The notes under the pieces are model-generated. The model saw only the letters and a program-made list of their open reading frames with translations, ran no database searches and was not told the DNA's origin. The translations under genes and the position numbers were made by a program. This document shows, piece after piece, positions 16,672 through 25,496 of a DNA stretch of 46,537 bases. Numbering within the stretch: position 1 is the stretch's first letter; each line of letters opens with the position of its first letter. The stretch comes from an uncultured Rhodospirillales bacterium (GTDB taxonomy: Bacteria > Pseudomonadota > Alphaproteobacteria > Acetobacterales > Acetobacteraceae). The stretch is taken from contig CAIYCW010000005.1 in the NCBI GenBank assembly GCA_903924855.1, forward strand, positions 1 to 46,537. The letters are read 5' to 3'.

Positions 16672-19278
16672 ATGGATGAGCAGACCACACGATCGGCCGC
16701 GCCGGCATCGGACTTGCGAGCCGAGACGTTTGTGCATGCGCAAAACGAAGTGCCCGGCGCCTGCGATGCCACCGCCAATCAGGAGCGCCGGCGCCTGCAC
16801 GAACTGTTCGATCTGCGGATCCTGGACACCCCGCCGGATGAAACGCTGGACCGGCTGACCGGCATGGCCGCGCGCCTGTTCGACGTGCCGATCGCGGCCG
16901 TCTCGCTGGTCGATCAGGACCGCCTCTGGCTGAAATCCGCAACCGGTGTCGATGCGCGTGAACTGCCGCGCAGCCAAAGCTTCTGCGATCATCTGGTCGC
17001 CTGCCACATGGCGGATGGCCAGGATCTGCTGGTGGTGCCGGACGCCACCCAAAGCCCGCACTTCGCCACCAGCCGCTTCGTGACCCAGGCCCCGCATCTG
17101 CGCTTCTATGCCGGGGTGCCCCTGCTCACCGACACCGGCCAGGCCATCGGCTCGTTCTGCGTGATGGATGCAACCCCGCATGAGCCCCCGGACGAGGGGA
17201 AGCTCGCCATGCTGCGCGACCTCGCAAGCCTCGCGATGGACGCCATGCAAAGCCGCAGGCGCAGCGAACGCGCCCGCCGCACCGCGGAATGCCTGGCCCA
17301 GATCCACGACATGCTGCGCGCCATGGCCCTGGCGGCGGACACCAAGGCCGCCAGCCTGGAGGCGGCACACCATATCCGCAACACCATCGCCGGCAGCTTC
17401 TGCGCGCTCTACGAGCTGCAACCGGAGACCGGCCACGCAGCCCTGCTCGCCGCGTCCTGCGCCCGGGCGGCCCAGGAGATGCTGCTCCACCAATGGGCCG
17501 AACGCGGCCTGCATGCGCAGAACTCGATGATCGGCCGGGCGATGGTCTCCGGTGTTCCGGTTGCCATCGCCGATGTGACCGGCTTTGACTTCAGCCTGTG
17601 GCCGGCCACCCAGGCCTTGATGGAGGCCGGCAACGCGGCCCTTGCCATGATGCCGCTCGAACTGCTCGGCCGCAGCATCGGCGTGGTGGTCGGCTACGAC
17701 ACCACGATCGCCGATTTCGAAACCCGCATCGACACGCTGCGCGACATGGTCCACGCCCTCACCCCGCTGGTGCAGCGCCTGCAGGCGGACGAGGAGGCCG
17801 CCCTGTTCCGCCGTGCGGTCGAGCATTTGCCCGATGCCGTGCTGATCACCGAGGCGCGCGATCTCGATGGGCCAGGACCCAGCATCATCTACTGCAATCC
17901 GGCCTTCGAGGCCGAGACCCAGTATCGCAGATCCGATGTCATCGGCCGCTCGCCGCGCTTCCTCCAGGGCGAGCTGACATCGGTGCAGGCCCGCGCCGCC
18001 ATCCGCCAGGCCCTTGCCGCCGGCCGCCCGGTCCGCCAGACACTGGTCAACTACCGGGCCGACGGCGCCATCCGCCATATCGGCATCAACATCGCACCGC
18101 TGCGCGATCAGGCGGGGCGCTGCACCCATTTCGTCGCCGTCCAGCGCGACATCACCCCCCAGATCGAGGCCTCCGAACGCCATCGTGCCACGATCCGCGA
18201 AATGCAGGCGATGTTCGACGCCATGCCCGGCGCCATGCTGCGTCTCGGCCTGCAGCCGGATGGCAGCTGGAAGCTGCTCTTCGTCTCGCCCTCCATCGAA
18301 GCGCTCTCAGGCTTCAGGTCGGCCGAGGCGGTGCAGCCGGGCTGGCTGTCCAAGCGTCTGCAGGCAAGTGATCTCAAACAGTTCGAAGACCATCTGCGCC
18401 AGGCCGGCGATGGCAGCACCGCATCGCCCGAATTCCGCTTCCTGCACCGAGACGGCCGGATCTGCCTGATCCAGGCCCGCGTCCGTGGCTTCCGCACCCA
18501 TGATGGCGGCCGCCACGCGGTGTGCATCCTGTCCGATGTCACGCGCGAACGCGGTCTGTCGGCCCAGCTCGCCCAGGCGGTGAAACTCGCCGAACTCGGT
18601 GAGCTGGTGGCAGGCCTGGCCCATGAGATGAACCAGCCGCTGGCCGCGATCAGCCTTGCCGCCGAAAACGCGATGCGCGCCATGCAACGCCTGCCGGACA
18701 CCACCCAACGCGTGTCCGACAAGCTCAACACCATCTACGAGCTGTCGCAGCGCGCCGCGGGGCTGATCCAGCACATGCGCGTCTTCGCCCGCATGGATGG
18801 TGGCGAGCTGGTGGACCTCGCCTTGCCGCATGTCGTCAAGGACACCATGATGCTGCTGCAGGCCAAGCTGCACGAGACATCGGTCGCCCTGTCGATCGAC
18901 ATCCCGCCCGACCTGCCCAGGATCCGCGTCCGGCCGATCGCGCTCGAGCAGATCCTGGTCAACCTGGTGATCAACGCCTGCGATGCCTATGCGGAGGGCA
19001 AGACCCGGCTGGCCCCGGGGGAGCGTGTGGTGCGTCTGGCGGCCGAGGAACGCGGCGGCCGCGTGGTGGTCACCGTGCGGGACCGTGCCGGCGGCATCGA
19101 ACCCTCCGCCCTGCCGCATGTGTTCGAGCCGTTCTTCACCACCAAACCCTCCGGCAAGGGCACCGGGCTCGGGCTTTCGATCAGCGCCAGCCTGATGAAG
19201 GAGATGGGCGGCTCCATCTCGGTCATGGTCCAGGGCGGGGGGGCGGTGTTTCGGCTTGAACTGCCGGTGGCAGACTGA
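16672..19278 (+). CDS. GAF/PAS sensor histidine kinase
   Basis: A soluble, multi-domain histidine kinase of 868 residues with no visible membrane segment. From the N-terminus: a GAF domain (about 45-190, FDVPIAAVSLVDQDRLWLKS), a second GAF-like region (about 215-360), a PAS domain (378-500) that resembles LOV domains, a second PAS domain (515-640), HisKA with phospho-acceptor His651 in LAHEMNQPLAAIS, and a HATPase domain with N-box NLVINACDAY (Asn764) and G-box GTGLGLSISASL. In the PAS, the LOV cysteine motif is replaced by GRSPRFLQ, Pro428 at the cysteine position. It is likely to pair with one of the flanking response regulators. The next gene is a related kinase 42 bp downstream. Confidence 0.92.
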   Translation: MDEQTTRSAAPASDLRAETFVHAQNEVPGACDATANQERRRLHELFDLRILDTPPDETLDRLTGMAARLFDVPIAAVSLVDQDRLWLKSATGVDARELPRSQSFCDHLVACHMADGQDLLVVPDATQSPHFATSRFVTQAPHLRFYAGVPLLTDTGQAIGSFCVMDATPHEPPDEGKLAMLRDLASLAMDAMQSRRRSERARRTAECLAQIHDMLRAMALAADTKAASLEAAHHIRNTIAGSFCALYELQPETGHAALLAASCARAAQEMLLHQWAERGLHAQNSMIGRAMVSGVPVAIADVTGFDFSLWPATQALMEAGNAALAMMPLELLGRSIGVVVGYDTTIADFETRIDTLRDMVHALTPLVQRLQADEEAALFRRAVEHLPDAVLITEARDLDGPGPSIIYCNPAFEAETQYRRSDVIGRSPRFLQGELTSVQARAAIRQALAAGRPVRQTLVNYRADGAIRHIGINIAPLRDQAGRCTHFVAVQRDITPQIEASERHRATIREMQAMFDAMPGAMLRLGLQPDGSWKLLFVSPSIEALSGFRSAEAVQPGWLSKRLQASDLKQFEDHLRQAGDGSTASPEFRFLHRDGRICLIQARVRGFRTHDGGRHAVCILSDVTRERGLSAQLAQAVKLAELGELVAGLAHEMNQPLAAISLAAENAMRAMQRLPDTTQRVSDKLNTIYELSQRAAGLIQHMRVFARMDGGELVDLALPHVVKDTMMLLQAKLHETSVALSIDIPPDLPRIRVRPIALEQILVNLVINACDAYAEGKTRLAPGERVVRLAAEERGGRVVVTVRDRAGGIEPSALPHVFEPFFTTKPSGKGTGLGLSISASLMKEMGGSISVMVQGGGAVFRLELPVAD

Positions 19279-19320
19279 TCTGCCCGGATATTCGGCCTCC
19301 ACGGAGGGTTTTCGATCGGC

Positions 19321-21336
19321 ATGGATGCGCGGACGGAAAACGAGACGGAGCAACTCCGCAGGCGTTGTGCCGAGCTTGAGGCGCAGCTTGCCGATGCGCG
19401 TGCCATGCTGGAGGCAACCGGGCACGGCATCGCACTCTATGACAGGGAGCTGCGGCTGATCTTCGCCAATCCGCGCGTGGGTGAGCTCACCGGCTTGCCC
19501 GCCGAGGTGCTCGCCACCGGGCGGCCCCGCTCCGATCTGATCAACGCCCTGCTCGACACCGGCGAGTTCGGCACGGGCGAGCGGGCCGAGCGCCTGCGCC
19601 ACGAACGTCTGGCCATCCAACGAAACCGGCCATCGCGCTTCATCCGCCAGCGCGCCAACGGCATGATCCTGGAGATCTGCTCGATGCCCACGGCCGAGGG
19701 CGGGCTCGTCGTGGTGATGAAGGACCTGCTTGAATTGCTGGCAAGCCAGGTCGAGGCCCTCTCGCTGTTCGGCGTCATGCTCTCCCATGAGGCGCATGAG
19801 GTGGCGTCCGAACTGCCAAGCGGCGTGGGCGTGGCATCGATCGCGCTGATGCAGACCATGCTCGACACCATGCAACTCGGCATCGCCATCTACGACGCCG
19901 ATGGCCGCCTGATCGGCGCCAACCGCCAGGCCGCCACCATGATGCGGGTGGTGCCAGACAGAATGCGTCCGGGCCGGCATCTGCACGACATCCTGGACGA
20001 CATGATGCGCAACGGCGCGATGGGAGACGGGCCGGAGGCGACAGAGCTGCTGCGCCAGAAGAAGACCGCCGATCGCACCCGGCGTCACAGTTTCCTGCGG
20101 CGCGACATCGCAGGGCGCGTGGTGCAGATCGTCAGCACCCCGGTCCAGGCCGGCGGCTTCATCGTCACCGACACCGCTGTGACGGAGCTTGCCAACGCCA
20201 CCCACAACGCCGAAGTGGCGATGCACGACCTGCAGATGCTCATCGATGCGATGCCCGGCGCGCTGTTGCGCCAGACCCTGGGCGGTCCCGGCAAATGGGT
20301 GCGCACCTTTGTCTCCGACAATATCGAGGAACTCACCGGCTACACCGCCGAGGAGGCGCGGGCCTTCGGCTGGTGGCAGTCCAACATCAGCCCCGCCGAC
20401 GAGACGCGGCTGCAGGATCTGCTCGATGTCGCCGTGGCCGGCGGCCAGACCAGCGCCAATTTCCGGTTTCGCCGCAAGGACGGAAGATGGATCTGGATCC
20501 GCGCCACCATGCGCGGCTATCGCGGCCCGCTTGGCGTGCCGGAGGTGATCTGCATCTGGAACGACATCACCCGCGAGCAGGAACTGGCCGATCGCGTGGC
20601 ACTGGCCGGCAAACTGGCCCAGATGGGCGAGGTCGCCACCGGCATGGCGCATGAGCTGAACCAGCCGCTGGCCAGCATCAGCCTGGCGGCGGAGAACGCG
20701 GTGCGGCTGATGGGCGTGGCCCCGCTCGACCAGGCCCGCCTGTCGCGCAAGCTCGATGTGATCGTCTCACAGGCGCACCGGGCGGCGGACCTGATCGACC
20801 ATATCCGCATGTTCGGCCGCAGCTCGCAAACCCCGGTCTCCCGCATCATGCTGCCCGGTCTGATCGCCAATGTCGTGCATCTGCTGGAGGGGCGGGTGGG
20901 TGGTCTGGGAATCGTCGTCCAACAGCAGGTCGAAGACGGGCTGCCCCCGGTCACCGGCCGCGAACTGGCGCTGGAGCAGGCCTTGTTCAACCTGCTCAGC
21001 AACAGCTGCGATGCCTATCAGGCCCTGGGCGCACCGCCGCCGGAGGGCCGCCGCGTCGTGATCACCGCCCAGGCGCGGGCCGGCTGGGTTGATCTCTCCT
21101 TGCGGGACTGGGCCGGCGGCATTCCGGACGAGGTGCTGGCACGGGTGTTCGAGCCGTTCTTCACCACCAAGCCGATCGGCCAGGGCACCGGGCTTGGCCT
21201 TGCGATCACCTATGGCGTGGTGCGCGAGCATGGCGGCACCATCTCGGTGCGCAACGTGCAAGGCGGCTGCGAGTTCCAGATCGCGCTGCCGGCGACGGGA
21301 CAAAGCCTGATCAAGCCGAATGACGCCGGCTTCTGA
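19321..21336 (+). CDS. PAS sensor histidine kinase
   Basis: A soluble kinase of 671 residues related to the upstream one. Two PAS_7-like domains come first (about 25-140 and 175-290; GHGIALYDRELRLIFANPR and LGIAIYDADGRLIGANRQ are parallel), then a PAS_3-like domain (about 310-425, RFRRKDGRWIWIRATMRG). HisKA has His444 in MAHELNQPLASIS, and HATPase has N-box NLLSNSCDAY (Asn561) and GTGLGLAITYGVV. The dimerisation helix shares ISLAAENA with the upstream kinase, so the two probably arose by duplication of the catalytic half. The start is ATG at 19321 with GGAGG further upstream than usual (13 bp). Confidence 0.9.
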   Translation: MDARTENETEQLRRRCAELEAQLADARAMLEATGHGIALYDRELRLIFANPRVGELTGLPAEVLATGRPRSDLINALLDTGEFGTGERAERLRHERLAIQRNRPSRFIRQRANGMILEICSMPTAEGGLVVVMKDLLELLASQVEALSLFGVMLSHEAHEVASELPSGVGVASIALMQTMLDTMQLGIAIYDADGRLIGANRQAATMMRVVPDRMRPGRHLHDILDDMMRNGAMGDGPEATELLRQKKTADRTRRHSFLRRDIAGRVVQIVSTPVQAGGFIVTDTAVTELANATHNAEVAMHDLQMLIDAMPGALLRQTLGGPGKWVRTFVSDNIEELTGYTAEEARAFGWWQSNISPADETRLQDLLDVAVAGGQTSANFRFRRKDGRWIWIRATMRGYRGPLGVPEVICIWNDITREQELADRVALAGKLAQMGEVATGMAHELNQPLASISLAAENAVRLMGVAPLDQARLSRKLDVIVSQAHRAADLIDHIRMFGRSSQTPVSRIMLPGLIANVVHLLEGRVGGLGIVVQQQVEDGLPPVTGRELALEQALFNLLSNSCDAYQALGAPPPEGRRVVITAQARAGWVDLSLRDWAGGIPDEVLARVFEPFFTTKPIGQGTGLGLAITYGVVREHGGTISVRNVQGGCEFQIALPATGQSLIKPNDAGF

Positions 21337-21413
21337 CCTGGCCGGCCTTCAGCATGCCGCGCGTGATGAGCCTTGTGTTGAAAATTGCGGTGCGCGGGAG
21401 CACCCGATATCCG

Positions 21414-21428
21414 GGATCACTGTGATCC
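21414..21428. repeat. Perfect inverted repeat after the second kinase
   Basis: GGATCAC, T, GTGATCC. It lies in the 140 bp between the kinase stop and the convergent response regulator stop. No U-tract follows, so it is a weak candidate for a terminator; a regulatory role in this position is unlikely. Confidence 0.35.
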
Positions 21429-21476
21429 ACGGCTTCTGAGCCCCGTTTGCGGCCATTCCTGCCGCCGGCCAGACGG

Positions 21477-21905
21477 TCAGCTGGCCATCGATGCCGATTG
21501 CCGGCGAGACGAGGAGCGCTGCATGGCACGCTCGGTGGCCGAATAGATGTCGTTCAGCTTGAAGGGCTTGCGCAGAAAATCGAACGCGCCGTGCGCCACC
21601 GCAACCCGCGTGTCGTCGAACATGGCATGGCCGGTCACAAGGATCACCTCGACCGCGAGCTCATCCCCGCGATTGTGCAACACCTGGCGTGTCAGCTCGA
21701 TGCCATCGCAATCCGGCATCCGGATGTCGGAGATCATCACCGCAATCGAAGGGTTGCTCGCCAGCAGGTCCAGCGCTTCGCGCGCCGATGTTGCGGTGAA
21801 CGTAACATAGCCATCGTCGGACAGCGCCTCCGCCAACTCGACGGTCATGCGCTCCTCGTCATCAACCACCAGCACCGCAAGGTTTGATGCGCCGCGGGTG
21901 CTCAT
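21477..21905 (-). CDS. Single-domain response regulator (CheY-like)
   Basis: A stand-alone receiver domain of 142 residues. AVLVVDDEE gives the acidic pocket, Asp60 in VMISDIRMPDCDGIEL is the phospho-acceptor, and LVTGHAMFD plus FDFLRKPF complete the domain. The final 15 residues are Ser/Arg-rich and no output domain is present. I used ATG at 21905; an ATG at 21944 would add 13 residues. It is convergent to the second kinase and could be its phospho-relay partner or a phosphate sink. Confidence 0.88.
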   Translation of the reverse strand: MSTRGASNLAVLVVDDEERMTVELAEALSDDGYVTFTATSAREALDLLASNPSIAVMISDIRMPDCDGIELTRQVLHNRGDELAVEVILVTGHAMFDDTRVAVAHGAFDFLRKPFKLNDIYSATERAMQRSSSRRQSASMAS

Positions 21906-22218
21906 CGCTGATTCGAGTCTTTCATCCAACGGAGTGTGCCACATCACGAAATCGTGCCTACCCTTGTCATTACAAATTCACCGTGCGGGCTTGCAAGCGG
22001 TCATTTCATCTGGAAGCGAGCGCCTACAAGATAGCGCTTCGCCATCGAATTTTCAGCGCAGAAATGCGTTACCGGACCATCATTTTCCATAAAAATGCCG
22101 AGAGATGCCAAGGCACACATGTCGATTTTGTTATTCTGAACGTTAACTCTTGCACATTTTGCAATGCTTGCCGCTCGGCAACCTGGCGCACCTGCCATGC
22201 CGTCCCGATTCGGTGGAG
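21906..22218. other. Intergenic region between the regulator and the end of the tad locus
   Basis: 313 bp without a supported gene. It is less GC-rich than the flanks. It should hold the promoter of the single-domain regulator. No clear terminator for the Tad operon is visible here. Confidence 0.4.
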
Positions 22219-22638
22219 CTAGGGGCTCGTCGGGTAGCACGCCGTGGCGCTGATCGTGATCGTGTTGAAGGGTGCCGGCCAGGACTGGTTGGCGAAATAG
22301 GCGCTGGTCAAAACCACCTTCACCGCCGTGCCCGGTGCTGTCGAACAGGTGGTGCCCTTTGTCACCGAAACCCCGCTCGCCGGCAGCAGTGAGGCGTTGA
22401 CCCATTTTGTCGCGGCAGACGTGGCAAAGCTTGAGGGTGTCGCACAGGCCGGCGACGAGATAGCAACGCAGCGTGCCGTCATGTCCGCCACCATCTGCAA
22501 CGCGTTCTGCCCGCGCACAAGCAGCGCCAACTCGAACAGGGTGATCACCAGAGGGAAGAACACCACCGAGACAATGGCGAACTCCACCGACATCGAGCCC
22601 CGGCGGCAATGCCGCAACCGGCGGATCAGCTCCCTCAT
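22219..22638 (-). CDS. TadE-like pseudopilin
   Basis: A 139-residue protein with the TadE-like N-terminus: short basic lead, then RRGSMSVEFAIVSVVFFPLVITLFELALLV, where Gly-Ser-Met and Glu next to the hydrophobic helix resemble the prepilin site. The rest is a soluble domain with Cys pairs (ARCVAISSPAC, TTCSTAP, ACYPT). Such pseudopilins are thought to form part of the Tad pilus base or tip. The start is ATG at 22638, overlapping the previous gene by 4 bp; a longer frame to 23121 is out of context. It is the last gene of the operon. Confidence 0.85.
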   Translation of the reverse strand: MRELIRRLRHCRRGSMSVEFAIVSVVFFPLVITLFELALLVRGQNALQMVADMTARCVAISSPACATPSSFATSAATKWVNASLLPASGVSVTKGTTCSTAPGTAVKVVLTSAYFANQSWPAPFNTITISATACYPTSP

Positions 22639-23105
22639 TGCAACCTCACAATTTCGGATTGCTGCAGTGTCGGGCTGATGAAGGTCGAGATATGCGGCAG
22701 GATCTGCGTGTAGGTCACGGTGGCCGTGATGGTGATGTAGGTGCCGGGCTGCGTGCCATCCGCACAGGCATGCCCCGCCGTGCCGGCCACCAAGGTCGCA
22801 GGACTGCCGCTGGCACAGCCCAGACTCGGACCGCTCACCACCGCGCTCACACCGGACAGGCCGGAACTCGCCTGCACCATCGATTGCACGCTGGACGCCG
22901 TCACGGTGGGGCCCACCTTGAACGCGTATTGCCCGCCATTGGCCACCGCCTGCGCCAGGCGCTCCTGATAGCGCAGGCTCAGCCCCATATCCGCCACACC
23001 GCCAAAGGTGAACAGCAGCAGCGGCGCGCAGATCGCGAACTCCACGGCGGCCACACCGCGAAGATCGCGCCACATCCGGCCGAACAGGGGAACAGGCGCG
23101 CTCAT
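22635..23105 (-). CDS. TadE-like pseudopilin
   Basis: A 156-residue protein, N-terminus MSAPVPLFGRMWRDLRGVAAVEFAICAPLLLFTFGGVADMG: a basic lead, Gly-Val-Ala-Ala-Val-Glu-Phe as the processing region, and a membrane helix. The C-terminal part is Ser/Thr/Val-rich with two Cys. It overlaps the tadG-like gene and the next tadE-like gene by 4 bp each, so it is translated as part of the operon. The frame is open far upstream, but the TadE motif fixes the start at 23105. Confidence 0.87.
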   Translation of the reverse strand: MSAPVPLFGRMWRDLRGVAAVEFAICAPLLLFTFGGVADMGLSLRYQERLAQAVANGGQYAFKVGPTVTASSVQSMVQASSGLSGVSAVVSGPSLGCASGSPATLVAGTAGHACADGTQPGTYITITATVTYTQILPHISTFISPTLQQSEIVRLQ

Positions 23106-24757
23106 TGCACCAACGCCACAACGGTCACCGGCGCCGTCGCCGAGAAGGACGTGGCCCCGAAACTCGAACAATTCCCCCCCACCGTCGACCCGCCACCGAT
23201 GGTCACGGTGGAGGCGATCAACTCCAGGCATCCCGCGGCTGTCGCCGTCACACCACCGGTGATCGTCACCGGAGCATTGGGAAAATACATCACCCCGGCC
23301 AGGCTCGCCGTGTTGCCGCTCGAGATCAGCGTGAAACCGGTGCTCGTCTTGCCCACCAGCAGCATGCCCGGAATGCCCTGCGTCGCAGTGGCCAGCGGGG
23401 CGGACAGCGAAACCGTGCCGGCCTGGATCTGCACCGTGCCGGAGGCCACGATCGTCACCCCCGACCCCGCCACATAGCCGGACAGGCTGACATTGCCGTT
23501 CACATAATACGTCCCCGGCGCAAACGTCACCGCCGTGGCATTGCCGAAGGTCTGCCAATCCGCGGTGGTGATCGACGAATAGGTGCCCGGCTGCAACACC
23601 ACGGGGTTGGCAGCCCAACCCTGGTTGATTGCAGTCCCCCCGCTGCCCAGCTTGGCCAGCGCTGCCGTGACGGCGGCATTGCTGCCATAAGGATCAGAGA
23701 TCGTGCCGGGAGAGCTGGGCGCGGTCGGGTCGGCGCCGGTGCCTTCGCTGCCGCTGACATGGCCGGACCACTGGTTCACGCTCGGCGCGCTGACCGATGT
23801 GGTGTTGCCGTTGATGAACCCGTTCGGCACCGAGATGCTGCCCGAGGCCGCATTGCCGTTCAGCGACGAATACCCATCCACCGTCGTGCTGCCGGTGGCA
23901 GAGGTGTTGCCGTTGATGGTGGAGCTCAACATCGAGATGTTGCCACCGGCGGCAACCGTGCCCACGATCTTGCCGTTGCCGGACAGGTTGGTGTTGCCGT
24001 GCGATGCGGTGTTGCCGGTGATCGTGCTGGTGCCGCTCACATTGATGTCGGCCGTGGTGAACACGCCATTGGTGGCCGTGAGGCTGGAACCGCCCGAGAC
24101 CGTCACATTGCCCCCGCTATAGACCGCATTCGCCGTCACCGCGTCGCCGCCGGTCACCAGAATATCGGCGTTGGACCGCACCGCGCAGTTGCCGCTGTTG
24201 AGCGGCGAATTGCCCGAGATGCTCACCCCGGTCACCGTCCCCGGCGTCGCCTCCTTGGCCAGCCCCACGATGCAGGGCTGCGGTGTCGCAGCCCCGGACT
24301 GGATCAGCTCCGCCCAGGCCTGCGCTGCCAGCGGCACGGTGCTGGCGCTCAGCACCAGCTTGGCCAGCACCAGCGTCGCCGGCTTGGAGATGCGCACCTT
24401 GAACGCCTGGTCGGTGGCGCTGCGCACGCCGGTGGTCAGCGTGATGGTGATGTAGCTGTTGGTCAGCGTGTTGGTGCCGGCATTCCAGCTGCGGGTTGCC
24501 GCCGGAATCCCGTTCATCTCGATCAGATTGGCCGCAGCGGTCGCCGCCACCTGCGCGGTCGAACCGGTGTTGAGCAGCTGCGCCGCACACAGGGCCGCCG
24601 CGTCCGCGGTGCGCTGCAGCTTCAGGATCTGCGCCTGCCAGCTGCTCACCTCCACCACCAGCCCGGTCGCACCCAGCACCACCGGCATCAGCAACGCCAG
24701 CGACATGGCAATGGCGCCACGCCGGTCCCGGATCAGAGAGGGCAGGGGACGGCGCAT
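23102..24757 (-). CDS. TadG-like protein with a beta-repeat body
   Basis: A 551-residue protein. The N-terminus MRRPLPSLIRDRRGAIAMSLALLMPVVLGATGLVVEV is the TadG-like domain (RRGAIA plus helix), and WQAQILKLQRTADAAALCAAQLL follows, as in TadG proteins. The long remainder (about 190-545) is very rich in Gly, Ser, Thr, Asn and Val with short repeats such as VSGTSTITGN, LSGNGKIVGT and INGNTSATGS, consistent with a right-handed beta-helix. No von Willebrand A domain with a MIDAS motif is visible, unlike classical TadG. It could be a pilus-associated adhesin. The start is ATG at 24757, 7 bp downstream of the tadD-like stop. Confidence 0.85.
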   Translation of the reverse strand: MRRPLPSLIRDRRGAIAMSLALLMPVVLGATGLVVEVSSWQAQILKLQRTADAAALCAAQLLNTGSTAQVAATAAANLIEMNGIPAATRSWNAGTNTLTNSYITITLTTGVRSATDQAFKVRISKPATLVLAKLVLSASTVPLAAQAWAELIQSGAATPQPCIVGLAKEATPGTVTGVSISGNSPLNSGNCAVRSNADILVTGGDAVTANAVYSGGNVTVSGGSSLTATNGVFTTADINVSGTSTITGNTASHGNTNLSGNGKIVGTVAAGGNISMLSSTINGNTSATGSTTVDGYSSLNGNAASGSISVPNGFINGNTTSVSAPSVNQWSGHVSGSEGTGADPTAPSSPGTISDPYGSNAAVTAALAKLGSGGTAINQGWAANPVVLQPGTYSSITTADWQTFGNATAVTFAPGTYYVNGNVSLSGYVAGSGVTIVASGTVQIQAGTVSLSAPLATATQGIPGMLLVGKTSTGFTLISSGNTASLAGVMYFPNAPVTITGGVTATAAGCLELIASTVTIGGGSTVGGNCSSFGATSFSATAPVTVVALVQ

Positions 24758-24764
24758 GATCGTC

Positions 24765-25496
24765 TCAGAACAGCGTGTGATAGAAGGCAAGCGTGCGCGC
24801 GGCCGCATCATCCGGCATTTCCTCATGCAGGATGCTGGCGGCCTCGGCGCTCTGGCCGGTGCTGGCCAGCGCAAAGGCCAGGTTGTCGCGCGTCAGCCGA
24901 TCCGCCTGCGGCGCGCTCGCCAGCGGCCGCAGCAAGGTCACGCCGTCACCGCCATGGCCGGACAATGCCAGCGACAGCCCAAGATCAACCTGCGCCGCGC
25001 GCAGATCGGGCGCCACCGCCAGCGCCGCCCGATAGCTGGCCTGGGCCCCTTCATGGTCGTTCTGCAGATCACGCGCGATGCCAAGCCCGGTCAGCGCCTG
25101 CGGATTCTGCGCGGACGCCGCAAGCACACGCCGGAACGCCACCTCCGCCTGGGCCGGGTCGCGGTGCAGCAGCAATGCTCCAAGACCAAGCTGCGCGCGC
25201 TGGAGCGAGGGGTCGATCGCAACCGCGCGGGCATACGCCCCCTGGGCCGCCGCGTCCTGGCCCATCGCCCGATACGCGTCACCCTGCCGGGCCAGGGCCA
25301 CGGCGTTCTGCGGATTTTGCGTCACCTGCTCGGTCGCCAGCCGCAGCGCCACATCCGGCATCGCCGCCTGCATGGCGGCATCCATCACCTTGTCCGCCGA
25401 GCTCAACGAGGATTGCGGCACCACGCTGCCAGGACCACCGCAGGCCTGCAGCAGCAAGGTGGACATCAGCACAATGATGGGGCGGCGCATGGTCAA
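24765..25496 (-). CDS. TadD-like TPR lipoprotein
   Basis: A 243-residue lipoprotein: MTMRRPIIVLMSTLLLQACGG is a signal peptide with lipobox LLQAC (Cys19). Four or more tetratricopeptide repeats follow (ALARQGDAYRAMGQDAAAQGAY, ALTGLGIARDLQNDHEGAQASY). In Tad systems, TadD helps assemble the secretin in the outer membrane. The position between tadC and tadG and the 4-bp overlap with tadC support this. The residue pattern is divergent from the Aggregatibacter model, so the name is by position and fold. Confidence 0.85.
   Translation of the reverse strand: MTMRRPIIVLMSTLLLQACGGPGSVVPQSSLSSADKVMDAAMQAAMPDVALRLATEQVTQNPQNAVALARQGDAYRAMGQDAAAQGAYARAVAIDPSLQRAQLGLGALLLHRDPAQAEVAFRRVLAASAQNPQALTGLGIARDLQNDHEGAQASYRAALAVAPDLRAAQVDLGLSLALSGHGGDGVTLLRPLASAPQADRLTRDNLAFALASTGQSAEAASILHEEMPDDAAARTLAFYHTLF

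Noticed and set aside
17944..17967. A blue-light LOV photoreceptor in the upstream kinase
   Set aside because: The photoactive cysteine is replaced by proline and the GR-x-PRFLQ pattern also occurs in ordinary PAS domains, so a photoreceptor cannot be claimed.
18307..20652. A 781-codon minus-strand frame opposite the two kinases
   Set aside because: Shadow of two genes with conserved kinase motifs on the plus strand.
23105..25477. A 790-codon plus-strand frame opposite the tadG, tadD region
   Set aside because: Arg/His-rich shadow of the Gly/Thr-rich TadG-like gene, with no ribosome binding site or known domain.
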